The notes beneath the pieces are model-generated. The model saw only the letters and a list, made by a program, of their open reading frames with translations, made no database searches and was not told the origin of the DNA. Below, piece after piece: positions 1-4,979 of a stretch of 5,674 bases of DNA. This DNA is from Streptomyces sp. NRRL WC-3549 (GTDB taxonomy: Bacteria; Actinomycetota; Actinomycetes; Streptomycetales; Streptomycetaceae). The stretch covers positions 79,028 to 84,701 of the forward strand of contig NZ_KL585383.1 in the NCBI RefSeq assembly GCF_000721935.1, in the 5' to 3' direction. The position numbers and the translations under genes were made by a program. Positions within the stretch are counted from its first letter, which is position 1. Every line of letters begins with the position of its first letter.

Positions 1-17
1 ATGTGTATAAGAGACAG
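1..17. other. Sequencing adapter remnant (Tn5/Nextera mosaic end)
   Basis: The first 17 bases, ATGTGTATAAGAGACAG, are exactly the last 17 bases of the 19-base synthetic mosaic end recognised by hyperactive Tn5 transposase in tagmentation libraries. Natural IS50 ends differ from this hybrid sequence, so a real transposon end is very unlikely. The match ends at base 17, and base 18 onward is in frame with the symporter on the minus strand. The true genomic sequence therefore starts at 18. Any protein read through this stretch would gain a false C-terminal tail (LSLIH). Confidence 0.96.
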
Positions 18-1364
18 GGCCCACACCGCGCCCCGGGTGGTGAAGCGCCGCCAGAACAACGAGTAGAGCAGCGCCGGAAGGTTCGCGGAGGCCGCCACCG
101 CGAAGGCCAGGCCCACCAGGAACGCGACGTTCAGGTTCTGGGCGAGGAGCCCCAGCGCGATGGCCGCCACACCGATGCCGACCGCGGCCGTCCTCGCGAC
201 ACCGACCTCGCTGTACCGACGGGTGCCCGGCCGCCGCCACGAGGCGTACAGGTCGTGGGCCACGGAGGCGGACGAGGCCAGGGTGATGCCGGCGACGACC
301 GCCAGGATCGTCGCGAAGGCGACGGCCGCCACCACCGCGAACAGCACCGTGCCCCCCGTGGACCTCTCCCCGCCGCCGAGGGCCAGCGCCAGCAGCGGAA
401 CGGCCGTGTTGCCGGAGGAGTTGGACGCACGTACGTCCGCGGCACCCACCAGGGCCGCCGCCCCGAAGCCGAGCACGATCGTCATCAGGTAGAAGCCGCC
501 GATCAGACCGATCGACCAGACCACGGAACGCCGTGCCGCCCGCGCCGTCGGCACGGTGTAGAAGCGCGACAGGATGTGCGGGAGGCCCGCCGTACCGAGC
601 ACGAGGGCCAGGCCCAGGCTCATGAAGTCGAGGCGCGCGGTCCAGGACCCGCCGTAACGGAGCCCGGGCGACAGGAAGTCGCCTCCCCGCCCGCTGCGGT
701 CCGCCGCCGAGCTGAGAAGGGCGTTGACGTCACCGTGGAAACGGACGAGGACGAGCACGGTCAGGGCCACGGCCCCGCCCATCAGCAGGACCGCCTTGAC
801 GATCTGGATCCAGGTCGTGGCCCGCATACCGCCCAGGGACACGTAGACCACCATCAGGGCCCCGACGCCGACCACGGTCCAGGACCGGGCGCCGTCACCA
901 CTACCGCCGAGCAGCAGGGCGACGAGGCTGCCCGCGCCCACCATCTGCGCCACCAGGTACAGCACGGAGACGGTGACGGACGAGGCCCCCACAGCGGTCC
1001 GCACGGGCCGCTCCGCCATACGCGCGGCGACCACGTCGGCGAGGGTGAAGCGGCCGCAGTTGCGCACGAGTTCGGCCACCAGGAGCAGGACGACGAGCCA
1101 GGCGACGAGGAAGCCCACCGAATACAGCATGCCGTCGTAGCCGTAGAGGGCGATCAGCCCCGAGATCCCGAGGAACGAGGCGGCGGACATGTAGTCACCG
1201 GCGATGGCGAAACCGTTCTCCATGGGGGAGAACAACCGGCCACCGGCGTAGAACTCCTCCGCCGAGCCCTGCCTGTTCCGGCTCACCCAGGTGGTGATGG
1301 CGAGGGTCACGACGACGAACGCGCTGAACAGCAGCAGCGCCAGGGTCTGGTGGCCGCCGCTCAC
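18..1364 (-). CDS. actP: ActP-like sodium/solute (acetate) symporter, 3'-truncated
   Basis: This is a polytopic inner-membrane carrier of the sodium:solute symporter (SSS) family, closest in sequence feel to the cation/acetate symporter ActP, which takes up acetate and similar short monocarboxylates. I translated 449 codons by hand from the GTG at 1364. An N-terminal helix (about residues 7-28) is followed by the ActP-like stretch GDYMSAASFLGI (56-67), GYDGMLYSVGFLVAW (75-89) and GLPHILSRF (260-268). SSASVAHDLY (364-373) falls where the family places its sodium-coordinating serines, by analogy. Many hydrophobic helices are visible throughout. The GTG start overlaps the TGA of the DUF485 gene (GTGA at 1364-1361), which implies translational coupling. 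ActP proteins are about 550 residues long, so roughly 80-100 C-terminal residues with the last helices are missing. The cut is at the adapter remnant, so this is a contig end and not a broken gene. The substrate is inferred from family resemblance; other carboxylates are possible. Confidence 0.93.
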
Positions 1365-1834
1365 CGCTCGGTCCCTCTCGCCCTCTCCTGGGTGTCCCAG
1401 CGCAGCTCCAGCGCCGCGCGGTCGCGGTGCAGCCGGGCGTGGCGGACGTAGGCCCAGGTCAGCAGGAAGGTGGTGAGGAACTGGCCCAGCCCCGCGAGCA
1501 TGGCCACGTTCAGCACGCCGGCGACGGGCCGCGCCATGAGGTCGTGCGCGGTGGTGGCCACGGCGACGTAGGCCAGGTACCAGAGGAGGAAGGCGGCCAC
1601 CGCGGGGACCACGAACCGGCGGTAGCGGCGCCGGACCTCCTGGAACGCCGCGCTGCGCTGCACCTCCAGGTAGACGCCGGCCGCGCCGGGGACCCGCTCG
1701 GCCCGAAGCTCCGGCCGGTCCTCCCACGGGGCCTCCGGGGCGCCCGTCGCCAGGCCCTCGCCCCGCGTCGGCACGTCGTACCACGGGCCGTCGAGCCGCG
1801 TCTCCGCGATGCCCGGCCCTGCTTCCTTCTCCAC
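1361..1834 (-). CDS. DUF485 two-helix membrane protein, symporter partner
   Basis: This 157-residue protein belongs to the DUF485 (YjcH-like) family, small membrane proteins habitually encoded directly before an ActP-type symporter. Their molecular role is not settled. The conserved core is visible: an F-x-R-RR-YRRFVVP lead-in (about 64-77), a first helix (75-96, with WYLAYV), a short polar link with LMARPVAGVLN (99-109), and a second helix (107-130, with GQFLTTFLLTWAYV). A charged cytoplasmic tail ends the protein. The start chosen is the GTG at 1834, because GAGGGGG lies 7 bases before it (1842-1848). The frame is open much further upstream, but that part runs into the end of parE. The N-terminal 60 or so residues are hydrophilic and rich in Pro, Glu and Arg, making the protein longer than the roughly 100-residue E. 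coli YjcH. Its stop overlaps the symporter start, so the two form an operon. I found no clear promoter. Confidence 0.9.
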   Translation of the reverse strand: MEKEAGPGIAETRLDGPWYDVPTRGEGLATGAPEAPWEDRPELRAERVPGAAGVYLEVQRSAAFQEVRRRYRRFVVPAVAAFLLWYLAYVAVATTAHDLMARPVAGVLNVAMLAGLGQFLTTFLLTWAYVRHARLHRDRAALELRWDTQERARGTER

Positions 1835-1841
1835 CGACCAA

Positions 1842-1848
1842 CCCCCTC
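1842..1848 (-). promoter_or_regulatory. Ribosome binding site of the DUF485 gene
   Basis: The minus strand reads GAGGGGG here, followed by a 7-base spacer and then the GTG at 1834. This purine-rich site decides the start within a reading frame that stays open far upstream into the parE end. Confidence 0.7.
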
Positions 1849-1921
1849 GTCCACGGACCTTTTCGGCCACGCAGCCAAGAATGGGCAGTGCGGGGGTGAT
1901 CCCGGCTCCGCATCCGGCGGG

Positions 1922-1941
1922 CTTCACCTTTTCAGGTGAAG
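1922..1941 (-). promoter_or_regulatory. Perfect 8-bp hairpin in the DUF485 upstream region
   Basis: CTTCACCT (1922-1929) and AGGTGAAG (1934-1941) form a perfect 8-bp stem with a 4-base loop. On the minus strand the loop reads GAAA, a stable GNRA tetraloop. It lies about 88 bases before the DUF485 start and about 60 bases after the likely parE terminator. It is less GC-rich than the surrounding DNA and lacks a following T-run, so it is a poor intrinsic terminator. It may be an RNA leader element or, as DNA, an operator palindrome for a dimeric regulator of the transport operon. The hairpin is seen directly; the role is inferred. Confidence 0.45.
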
Positions 1942-2000
1942 AAGGCCCAGGGTGGGGCACACCGCACCCCGGCAGCGGGCGTGACGCGGCCCACGCGGAA

Positions 2001-2029
2001 GCCCCCTCCGCCCGTGGGGTGGAGGGGGC
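2001..2029 (-). terminator. Probable intrinsic terminator of parE
   Basis: GCCCCCTCC (2001-2009) and GGAGGGGGC (2021-2029) form a perfect 9-bp GC-rich stem with an 11-base loop that can itself close by CCC/GGG pairing. It begins 28 bases after the parE stop codon in the direction of transcription and is followed by TT only. Weak or absent U-tracts are usual for high-GC actinomycete terminators. Its position separates parE from the DUF485/symporter operon. Confidence 0.72.
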
Positions 2030-2057
2030 CGCGACGGACCGGGTCCGCAGGTCCGGG

Positions 2058-4184
2058 TCAGACGTCGATGCGCGAGCGGTCCAGCGTGGCCGCCGAGCTG
2101 GTGATGAACTCCTTGCGGGGCGCCACCTCGTTGCCCATGAGCAGGTCGAAGACCTGCTCGGAGGAGTCGAGGTCGCCGATGTTGATCCGTCGCAGGGTCC
2201 GGTGGCGCGGGTCCATCGTCGTCTCCGCGAGCTGGTCCGCGTCCATCTCGCCGAGACCCTTGTAGCGCTGGATCGAGTCCTTGATCCGCACGTTCTTGCG
2301 CTGGAGCTCCAGCAGGGTCTGCCGCAGCTCGTTGTCCGAGTACGTGTAGACGTACTTGTCCTGCCCCTTCTTGGGCTGGACCAGCTCAATCCGGTGCAGC
2401 GGGGGCACCGCCGCGAACACCCGGCCCGCCTCGACCATCGGCCGCATGTACCGCTGGAAGAGCGTGAGCAGCAGGGTACGGATGTGGGAGCCGTCGACGT
2501 CGGCGTCCGTCATCATGATGACCTTGCCGTACCGCGCCGCGTCGATGTCGAAGGTGCGGCCGGAACCCGCTCCTATGACCTGGATGATGGCGCCGCACTC
2601 GGCGTTCTTCAGCATGTCCGAGACGGACGACTTCTGGACGTTGAGGATCTTGCCGCGGATGGGCAGCAGTGCCTGGAACTCGCTGTTCCGGGCCAGCTTC
2701 GCCGTGCCGAGGGCCGAGTCGCCCTCCACGATGAAGAGCTCGCTGCGCTCCACGTCGTCGCTGCGGCAGTCGGCGAGCTTGGCCGGCAGCGACGAGGACT
2801 CCAGCGCGGTCTTCCGGCGCTGCGCGTCCTTGTGCTGGCGGGCCGCGATGCGGGTGCGCGCGGCGGCCACCGCCTTGTCCAGCACCGCCCTGGCCTGGGC
2901 CTTGGCGTCACGCTTGGTGGAGGTGAGGAACGCCTTGAGCTCCTTGGCCACCACGTTCGCCACGATCCGGTTGGCCGCCGAGGTGCCCAGCACCTCCTTG
3001 GTCTGCCCCTCGAACTGCGGTTCCGCGAGCCGTACCGTCACGACGGCGGTGAGGCCTTCGAGGGCGTCGTCCTTGACGATGTCGTCCTCGGCGACCCGCA
3101 GCAGCTTCGCGGAGCGCAGTGCCTCGTTGACCGTCTTGGTGAGGGACCGCTCGAAGCCGGTGACGTGGGTGCCGCCCTTGGGGGTGGCGATGATGTTGAC
3201 GAAGGACTTGACGGTGGTGTCGTACCCGGTGCCCCAGCGCAGCGCGATGTCCACGCCCAGCTCGCGGGTGACCTCGGTCGCCGTCATGTGACCGCGGTCG
3301 TCCAGGACGGGCACGGTTTCCTTGAACGTGCCGGAGCCGGTCAGGCGCTGGACGTCGCAGACGGCCTTGTCCTGCGCCAGGTACTCGCAGAACTCACTGA
3401 TCCCGCCGTCGAAACGGAACGTCTCCTCCGTCTTGCCCCCACCGTCGACGCCGCGTTCGTCGCGTACGACGATCGTGAGGCCGGGGACGAGGAACGCCGT
3501 CTGGCGGGCCCGCTGGTACAGCGTCTCCAGGTCGAACCTGGCGTCCTTGAGGAAGATCTGCCGGTCCGCCCAGAACCGCACCCGGGTGCCCGTGCGCGTC
3601 TTCGGGATCCGCTTGCCCTTGTGCAGGCCGTTGGCGGGGTCGAAGGGCCCGTCGGGCCCCTGCCCCGTGAACCTGCCCGGGACGCCCCGGCGGAAACTGA
3701 TCGAGTGGGTCGCGCTGTTGCGGTCCACCTCGACGTCGAGGCGGGCGGAGAGCGCGTTCACGACCGAGGCGCCGACGCCGTGCAGCCCGCCGGACGCGGC
3801 GTACGAGCCGCCGCCGAACTTTCCGCCGGCGTGCAGCTTGGTCATGACGACCTCGACGCCGGACAGCCCCGTCTTGGGCTCGACGTCGACGGGGATGCCC
3901 CGGCCGTTGTCGCGGACCTCGACGGAGGAGTCGTCGTGGAAGACGACCTCGATCACGTCGCAGTGGCCCCCGAGCGCCTCGTCGACGGAGTTGTCGATGA
4001 TCTCCCAGAGGCAGTGCATCAGCCCGCGGCTGTCGGTGGAGCCGATGTACATCCCGGGGCGCTTGCGGACCGCCTCCAGCCCCTCGAGGACGAGGAGGTG
4101 CCGCGCTGTGTAGTTGGAGCTCTCCCTGTCTGCGCCGCCTGCTCCGGTCAGCAGCGCAGTGGACGGCACGGAATCGGCGGTCAC
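2058..4184 (-). CDS. parE: DNA topoisomerase IV subunit B (ParE), type IIA
   Basis: This complete 708-residue protein is the ATPase and TOPRIM subunit of a type IIA topoisomerase. With its ParC partner it passes one duplex through another to unlink replicated chromosomes. Domains in order are: a GHKL ATPase with catalytic E61 and Mg-binding N65 (EIIDNSVDEA), DNGRGIP (92-98) and GGLHGVG (132-138); a transducer domain ending in the QTK loop (394-396); LPAKLADC (466-473); and a TOPRIM domain with E487 in EGDSA and D560/D562/D564 in DADVDGSH. IQRYKGLGEMD (638-648) and a normal C-terminus follow. The GTG start at 4184 is chosen because GAGGAG stands 8 bases before it. An in-frame ATG at 4292 would add 36 low-complexity residues without family resemblance. 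The ParE call over GyrB rests on EGDSALGTAK, unlike the usual GyrB EGDSAGGSAK, and on the absence of recF/gyrA neighbours. No parC is in the window. A second GyrB-type paralogue remains possible. Confidence 0.93.
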   Translation of the reverse strand: MTADSVPSTALLTGAGGADRESSNYTARHLLVLEGLEAVRKRPGMYIGSTDSRGLMHCLWEIIDNSVDEALGGHCDVIEVVFHDDSSVEVRDNGRGIPVDVEPKTGLSGVEVVMTKLHAGGKFGGGSYAASGGLHGVGASVVNALSARLDVEVDRNSATHSISFRRGVPGRFTGQGPDGPFDPANGLHKGKRIPKTRTGTRVRFWADRQIFLKDARFDLETLYQRARQTAFLVPGLTIVVRDERGVDGGGKTEETFRFDGGISEFCEYLAQDKAVCDVQRLTGSGTFKETVPVLDDRGHMTATEVTRELGVDIALRWGTGYDTTVKSFVNIIATPKGGTHVTGFERSLTKTVNEALRSAKLLRVAEDDIVKDDALEGLTAVVTVRLAEPQFEGQTKEVLGTSAANRIVANVVAKELKAFLTSTKRDAKAQARAVLDKAVAAARTRIAARQHKDAQRRKTALESSSLPAKLADCRSDDVERSELFIVEGDSALGTAKLARNSEFQALLPIRGKILNVQKSSVSDMLKNAECGAIIQVIGAGSGRTFDIDAARYGKVIMMTDADVDGSHIRTLLLTLFQRYMRPMVEAGRVFAAVPPLHRIELVQPKKGQDKYVYTYSDNELRQTLLELQRKNVRIKDSIQRYKGLGEMDADQLAETTMDPRHRTLRRINIGDLDSSEQVFDLLMGNEVAPRKEFITSSAATLDRSRIDV

Positions 4185-4192
4185 GCGGTTCG

Positions 4193-4198
4193 CTCCTC
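4193..4198 (-). promoter_or_regulatory. Ribosome binding site of parE
   Basis: GAGGAG on the minus strand lies 8 bases before the GTG at 4184. It fixes the parE start and argues against the upstream in-frame ATG at 4292, which would read straight through this site. Confidence 0.78.
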
Positions 4199-4282
4199 GC
4201 TGAATTTCATCTGGGGTGCCCGTGGGTGCCGGGCTCGGCCTCGGTGGCCGCTGAGAGCCTACAGAGGCCTGGTAGAGCGGTT

Positions 4283-4312
4283 GTGACGCCACCCGGTGGG
4301 AATCCTTATGCT
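4283..4312 (+). promoter_or_regulatory. Candidate vegetative promoter, distal
   Basis: GTGACG (4283-4288) resembles the TTGACG form of the -35 box and is separated by 18 bases from TATGCT (4307-4312), a fair -10 box. If used, transcription would start near 4319 and give a leader of nearly 300 bases before the DUF7455 start, or an independent small RNA. The boxes are seen; their use is inferred. Confidence 0.35.
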
Positions 4313-4321
4313 AGTGCAGCC

Positions 4322-4337
4322 TCGCATACACGTTCGA
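4322..4337. promoter_or_regulatory. LexA-box-like sequence
   Basis: TCGCATACACGTTCGA matches the actinobacterial SOS box TCGAAC-N4-GTTCGA at 10 of 12 defined positions. The right half is perfect and the left half matches four of six. It lies just downstream of the candidate -10 box at 4307-4312, a place where a repressor could act on either divergent transcript. It is a single imperfect site, and binding is unproven. Confidence 0.25.
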
Positions 4338-4403
4338 TCATGCACCGGGGTGACGTGGACATCACGTTCCCTTCGAGGCATGAACCATTTAGGCTCCGGG
4401 CAC

Positions 4404-4438
4404 GTCCTCATGAACAACCGGCAAGCCAGCCGGAGGAC
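4404..4438 (+). other. Leader hairpin with alternative pairing
   Basis: CCGGC (4418-4422) pairs with GCCGG (4429-4433) around a 6-base loop. The stem continues as GTCCT (4404-4408) with AGGAC (4434-4438) if a 9-base bulge is allowed. CTCCGG (4394-4399) can instead pair with CCGGAG (4430-4435), which excludes the first fold. Both folds are on the strand that would be transcribed from the distal promoter. I claim no ligand or riboswitch class. Confidence 0.3.
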
Positions 4439-4461
4439 CGGCCCACCCAGCAACGCGAAAC

Positions 4462-4473
4462 CGTAGCGCTACG
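4462..4473. promoter_or_regulatory. Perfect 12-base palindrome, possible operator
   Basis: CGTAGCGCTACG is its own reverse complement, with no spacer. It lies 143 bases before the DUF7455 start and 278 bases before the parE start. A gapless perfect palindrome in a lower-GC control region suggests a binding site for a dimeric regulator, but I do not recognise the regulator. Confidence 0.35.
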
Positions 4474-4547
4474 CAATACGGCACATTCGCCCCAACCGGC
4501 GACAGACAGCCATCCCGAGAAGAAGTTTCGAAGAAATGCCACGAGCG

Positions 4548-4574
4548 GGAACGTTTTCGGCCTGGTTGGATGTT
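4548..4574 (+). promoter_or_regulatory. Candidate ECF-type (SigR-like) promoter, proximal
   Basis: GGAAC (4548-4552, in GGGAAC) and GTT (4572-4574, in GTTGAC) are 19 bases apart. This resembles the oxidative-stress sigma factor SigR promoter pattern GGAAT-N18/19-GTT. A start around 4582 would give a compact leader of about 35 bases to the GTG at 4616, which fits better than the distal promoter. The last -35 base (C for T) departs from the consensus. TTGACC at 4573-4578 has no acceptable -10 box at 16-19 bases. Confidence 0.35.
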
Positions 4575-4615
4575 GACCCTGGTACGACAGCTCGTCGAGC
4601 TAGAGAAGAGGCGAC

Positions 4616-4846
4616 GTGACTACTGTTCTGACCCCCGCGAGCCCGCTGACCGCAGCAGACCGCTGTGACCGTTGCGGCGCCCAGGCCTATCTGCGCGTCG
4701 TGCTGATCAGTGGCGGTGAACTGCTCTTCTGTGCCCACCACGGGCGCAAGTTCGAGCCGGAACTCAAGAAGATCGCCGCGGAAATACAGGATGAGACGGA
4801 TCGGCTCACCGCCGCGCAGGCGAGTGCCGCCGACGAGGAACACTGA
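4616..4846 (+). CDS. Small zinc-ribbon protein, DUF7455 type
   Basis: This 76-residue protein is of the kind found across actinobacteria and annotated as DUF7455. No biochemical function is known to me. C17-x2-C20 in DRCDRCGAQA and C39 with H41/H42 in LLFCAHHGR form a likely single zinc-binding site around a short beta hairpin (LRVVLISGGELLF). A charged amphipathic helix (about 47-69, KKIAAEIQDETDRL) and an acidic tail follow. There is no signal peptide or membrane helix, so it should be cytoplasmic. The GTG start at 4616 follows GAAGAGG with a 4-base gap, which is short but usable, and the MTTVLTP beginning suits the family as I remember it. Codon use is GC-ending, as in the neighbouring genes. 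It is divergent from parE and convergent with the protease. Its family is often near the principal sigma factor gene (from memory). Confidence 0.88.
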   Translation: MTTVLTPASPLTAADRCDRCGAQAYLRVVLISGGELLFCAHHGRKFEPELKKIAAEIQDETDRLTAAQASAADEEH

Positions 4847-4873
4847 CACCTCGCATCCACGACGAGCACGGGC

Positions 4874-4888
4874 CCGGTCCTCGACCGG
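4874..4888 (+). other. Short hairpin after the DUF7455 gene
   Basis: CCGGTC (4874-4879) and GACCGG (4883-4888) form a 6-bp stem with a CTC loop. It stands 27 bases after the stop codon and just before the stronger terminator. It may protect the transcript 3' end or be incidental. Confidence 0.35.
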
Positions 4889-4890
4889 CC

Positions 4891-4926
4891 GACGGGCGGC
4901 CCTCCCGGCAGGGAGAGCCGCCCGTT
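4891..4926. terminator. Strong bidirectional terminator between convergent genes
   Basis: ACGGGCGGC (4892-4900) pairs perfectly with GCCGCCCGT (4917-4925). After a single C/A mismatch, CTCCC (4902-4906) pairs with GGGAG (4911-4915) around a GGCA tetraloop. The whole arrangement is one long, almost uninterrupted stem. It stands 44 bases after the DUF7455 stop and 30 bases after the protease stop on the other strand. Being nearly symmetrical, it can stop transcription from both sides. TTCTC follows it on the plus strand, and a T-run is otherwise lacking. Confidence 0.85.
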
Positions 4927-4940
4927 CTCACGTGTCCCGG

Positions 4941-4979
4941 GGGTGGACCGGCCGGTCAGACCCGGCCGGCCATCCACCC
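4941..4979 (-). other. Hairpin enclosing the protease stop codon
   Basis: GGGTGGA (4941-4947) pairs with TCCACCC (4973-4979). After a 3-base bulge, CCGGCCGG (4948-4955) pairs with CCGGCCGG (4962-4969), leaving a 6-base loop (4956-4961). The stop codon of the protease (4956-4958) lies in that loop, so half of the stem is coding. It may add to termination or mRNA stability, or be partly a by-product of the repeated CCGG motif at the C-terminal codons. Confidence 0.45.

Larger units (their letters stand above)
4185..4615. other. Divergent intergenic region parE / DUF7455 gene
   Basis: This 431-base gap lies between two divergent starts and must hold promoters for both genes. Its GC content is visibly lower than that of the flanks. 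Apparent reading frames within it (for example plus 4226-4576 and minus 4259-4453) have mixed third-codon bases, including CTA, GTA, AGA, TTT and AAT. That is unlike the GC-ending codons of the real genes here, so I treat the region as non-coding. Separate entries list two candidate plus-strand promoters, a LexA-like box, a hairpin and a palindrome. I could not identify a convincing promoter for parE; TAGCAT (minus strand, 4308-4313) and TAGGCT (minus strand, 4256-4261) are possible -10 hexamers without a matching -35. Confidence 0.75.

Noticed and set aside
1..17. A natural Tn5/IS50 end or other mobile element boundary
   Set aside because: The bases match the engineered mosaic end and not the native outside or inside ends, and there is no transposase or target duplication nearby.
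3..1451. A 482-codon open frame on the plus strand from the left edge
   Set aside because: It starts inside the adapter and lies antisense to the symporter. Its translation is Arg/Gly/His-rich and resembles no protein family.
1361..2389. An extended 342-residue version of the DUF485 protein
   Set aside because: The extra N-terminal part overlaps the 3' end of parE in another frame and crosses its terminator hairpin. A good ribosome site supports the start at 1834 instead.
1809..4286. An 825-codon open frame on the plus strand covering all of parE
   Set aside because: It is antisense to a gene with complete topoisomerase motifs. Its translation is low-complexity (Arg, Gly, Val, Leu, Asp), as expected when GC-ending codons suppress stops on the opposite strand.
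4185..4292. A 36-residue N-terminal extension of ParE from the ATG at 4292
   Set aside because: The extra residues are Pro/Ser/Gln-rich without family resemblance, and the GAGGAG ribosome site before the GTG at 4184 would be inside the coding region.
4379..4415. Direct repeat CATGAAC at 4379-4385 and 4409-4415
   Set aside because: It is only 7 bases long with two copies 30 bases apart, and there is no further repeat unit. Chance is a sufficient explanation.
4259..4453. A 64-codon minus-strand frame upstream of parE
   Set aside because: It has a Cys/Arg-rich random-looking sequence, no recognisable ribosome site and no coding-like base bias.
4226..4576. A 116-codon plus-strand frame in the parE/DUF7455 gap
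   Set aside because: Third codon positions are mixed and include codons that are rare in this genome type. No ribosome site or domain is visible.
4573..4606. TTGACC with TAGAGA as a vegetative promoter for the DUF7455 gene
   Set aside because: The spacing is 22 bases, too long for a normal sigma-70-type promoter, and the start would fall almost on the start codon.
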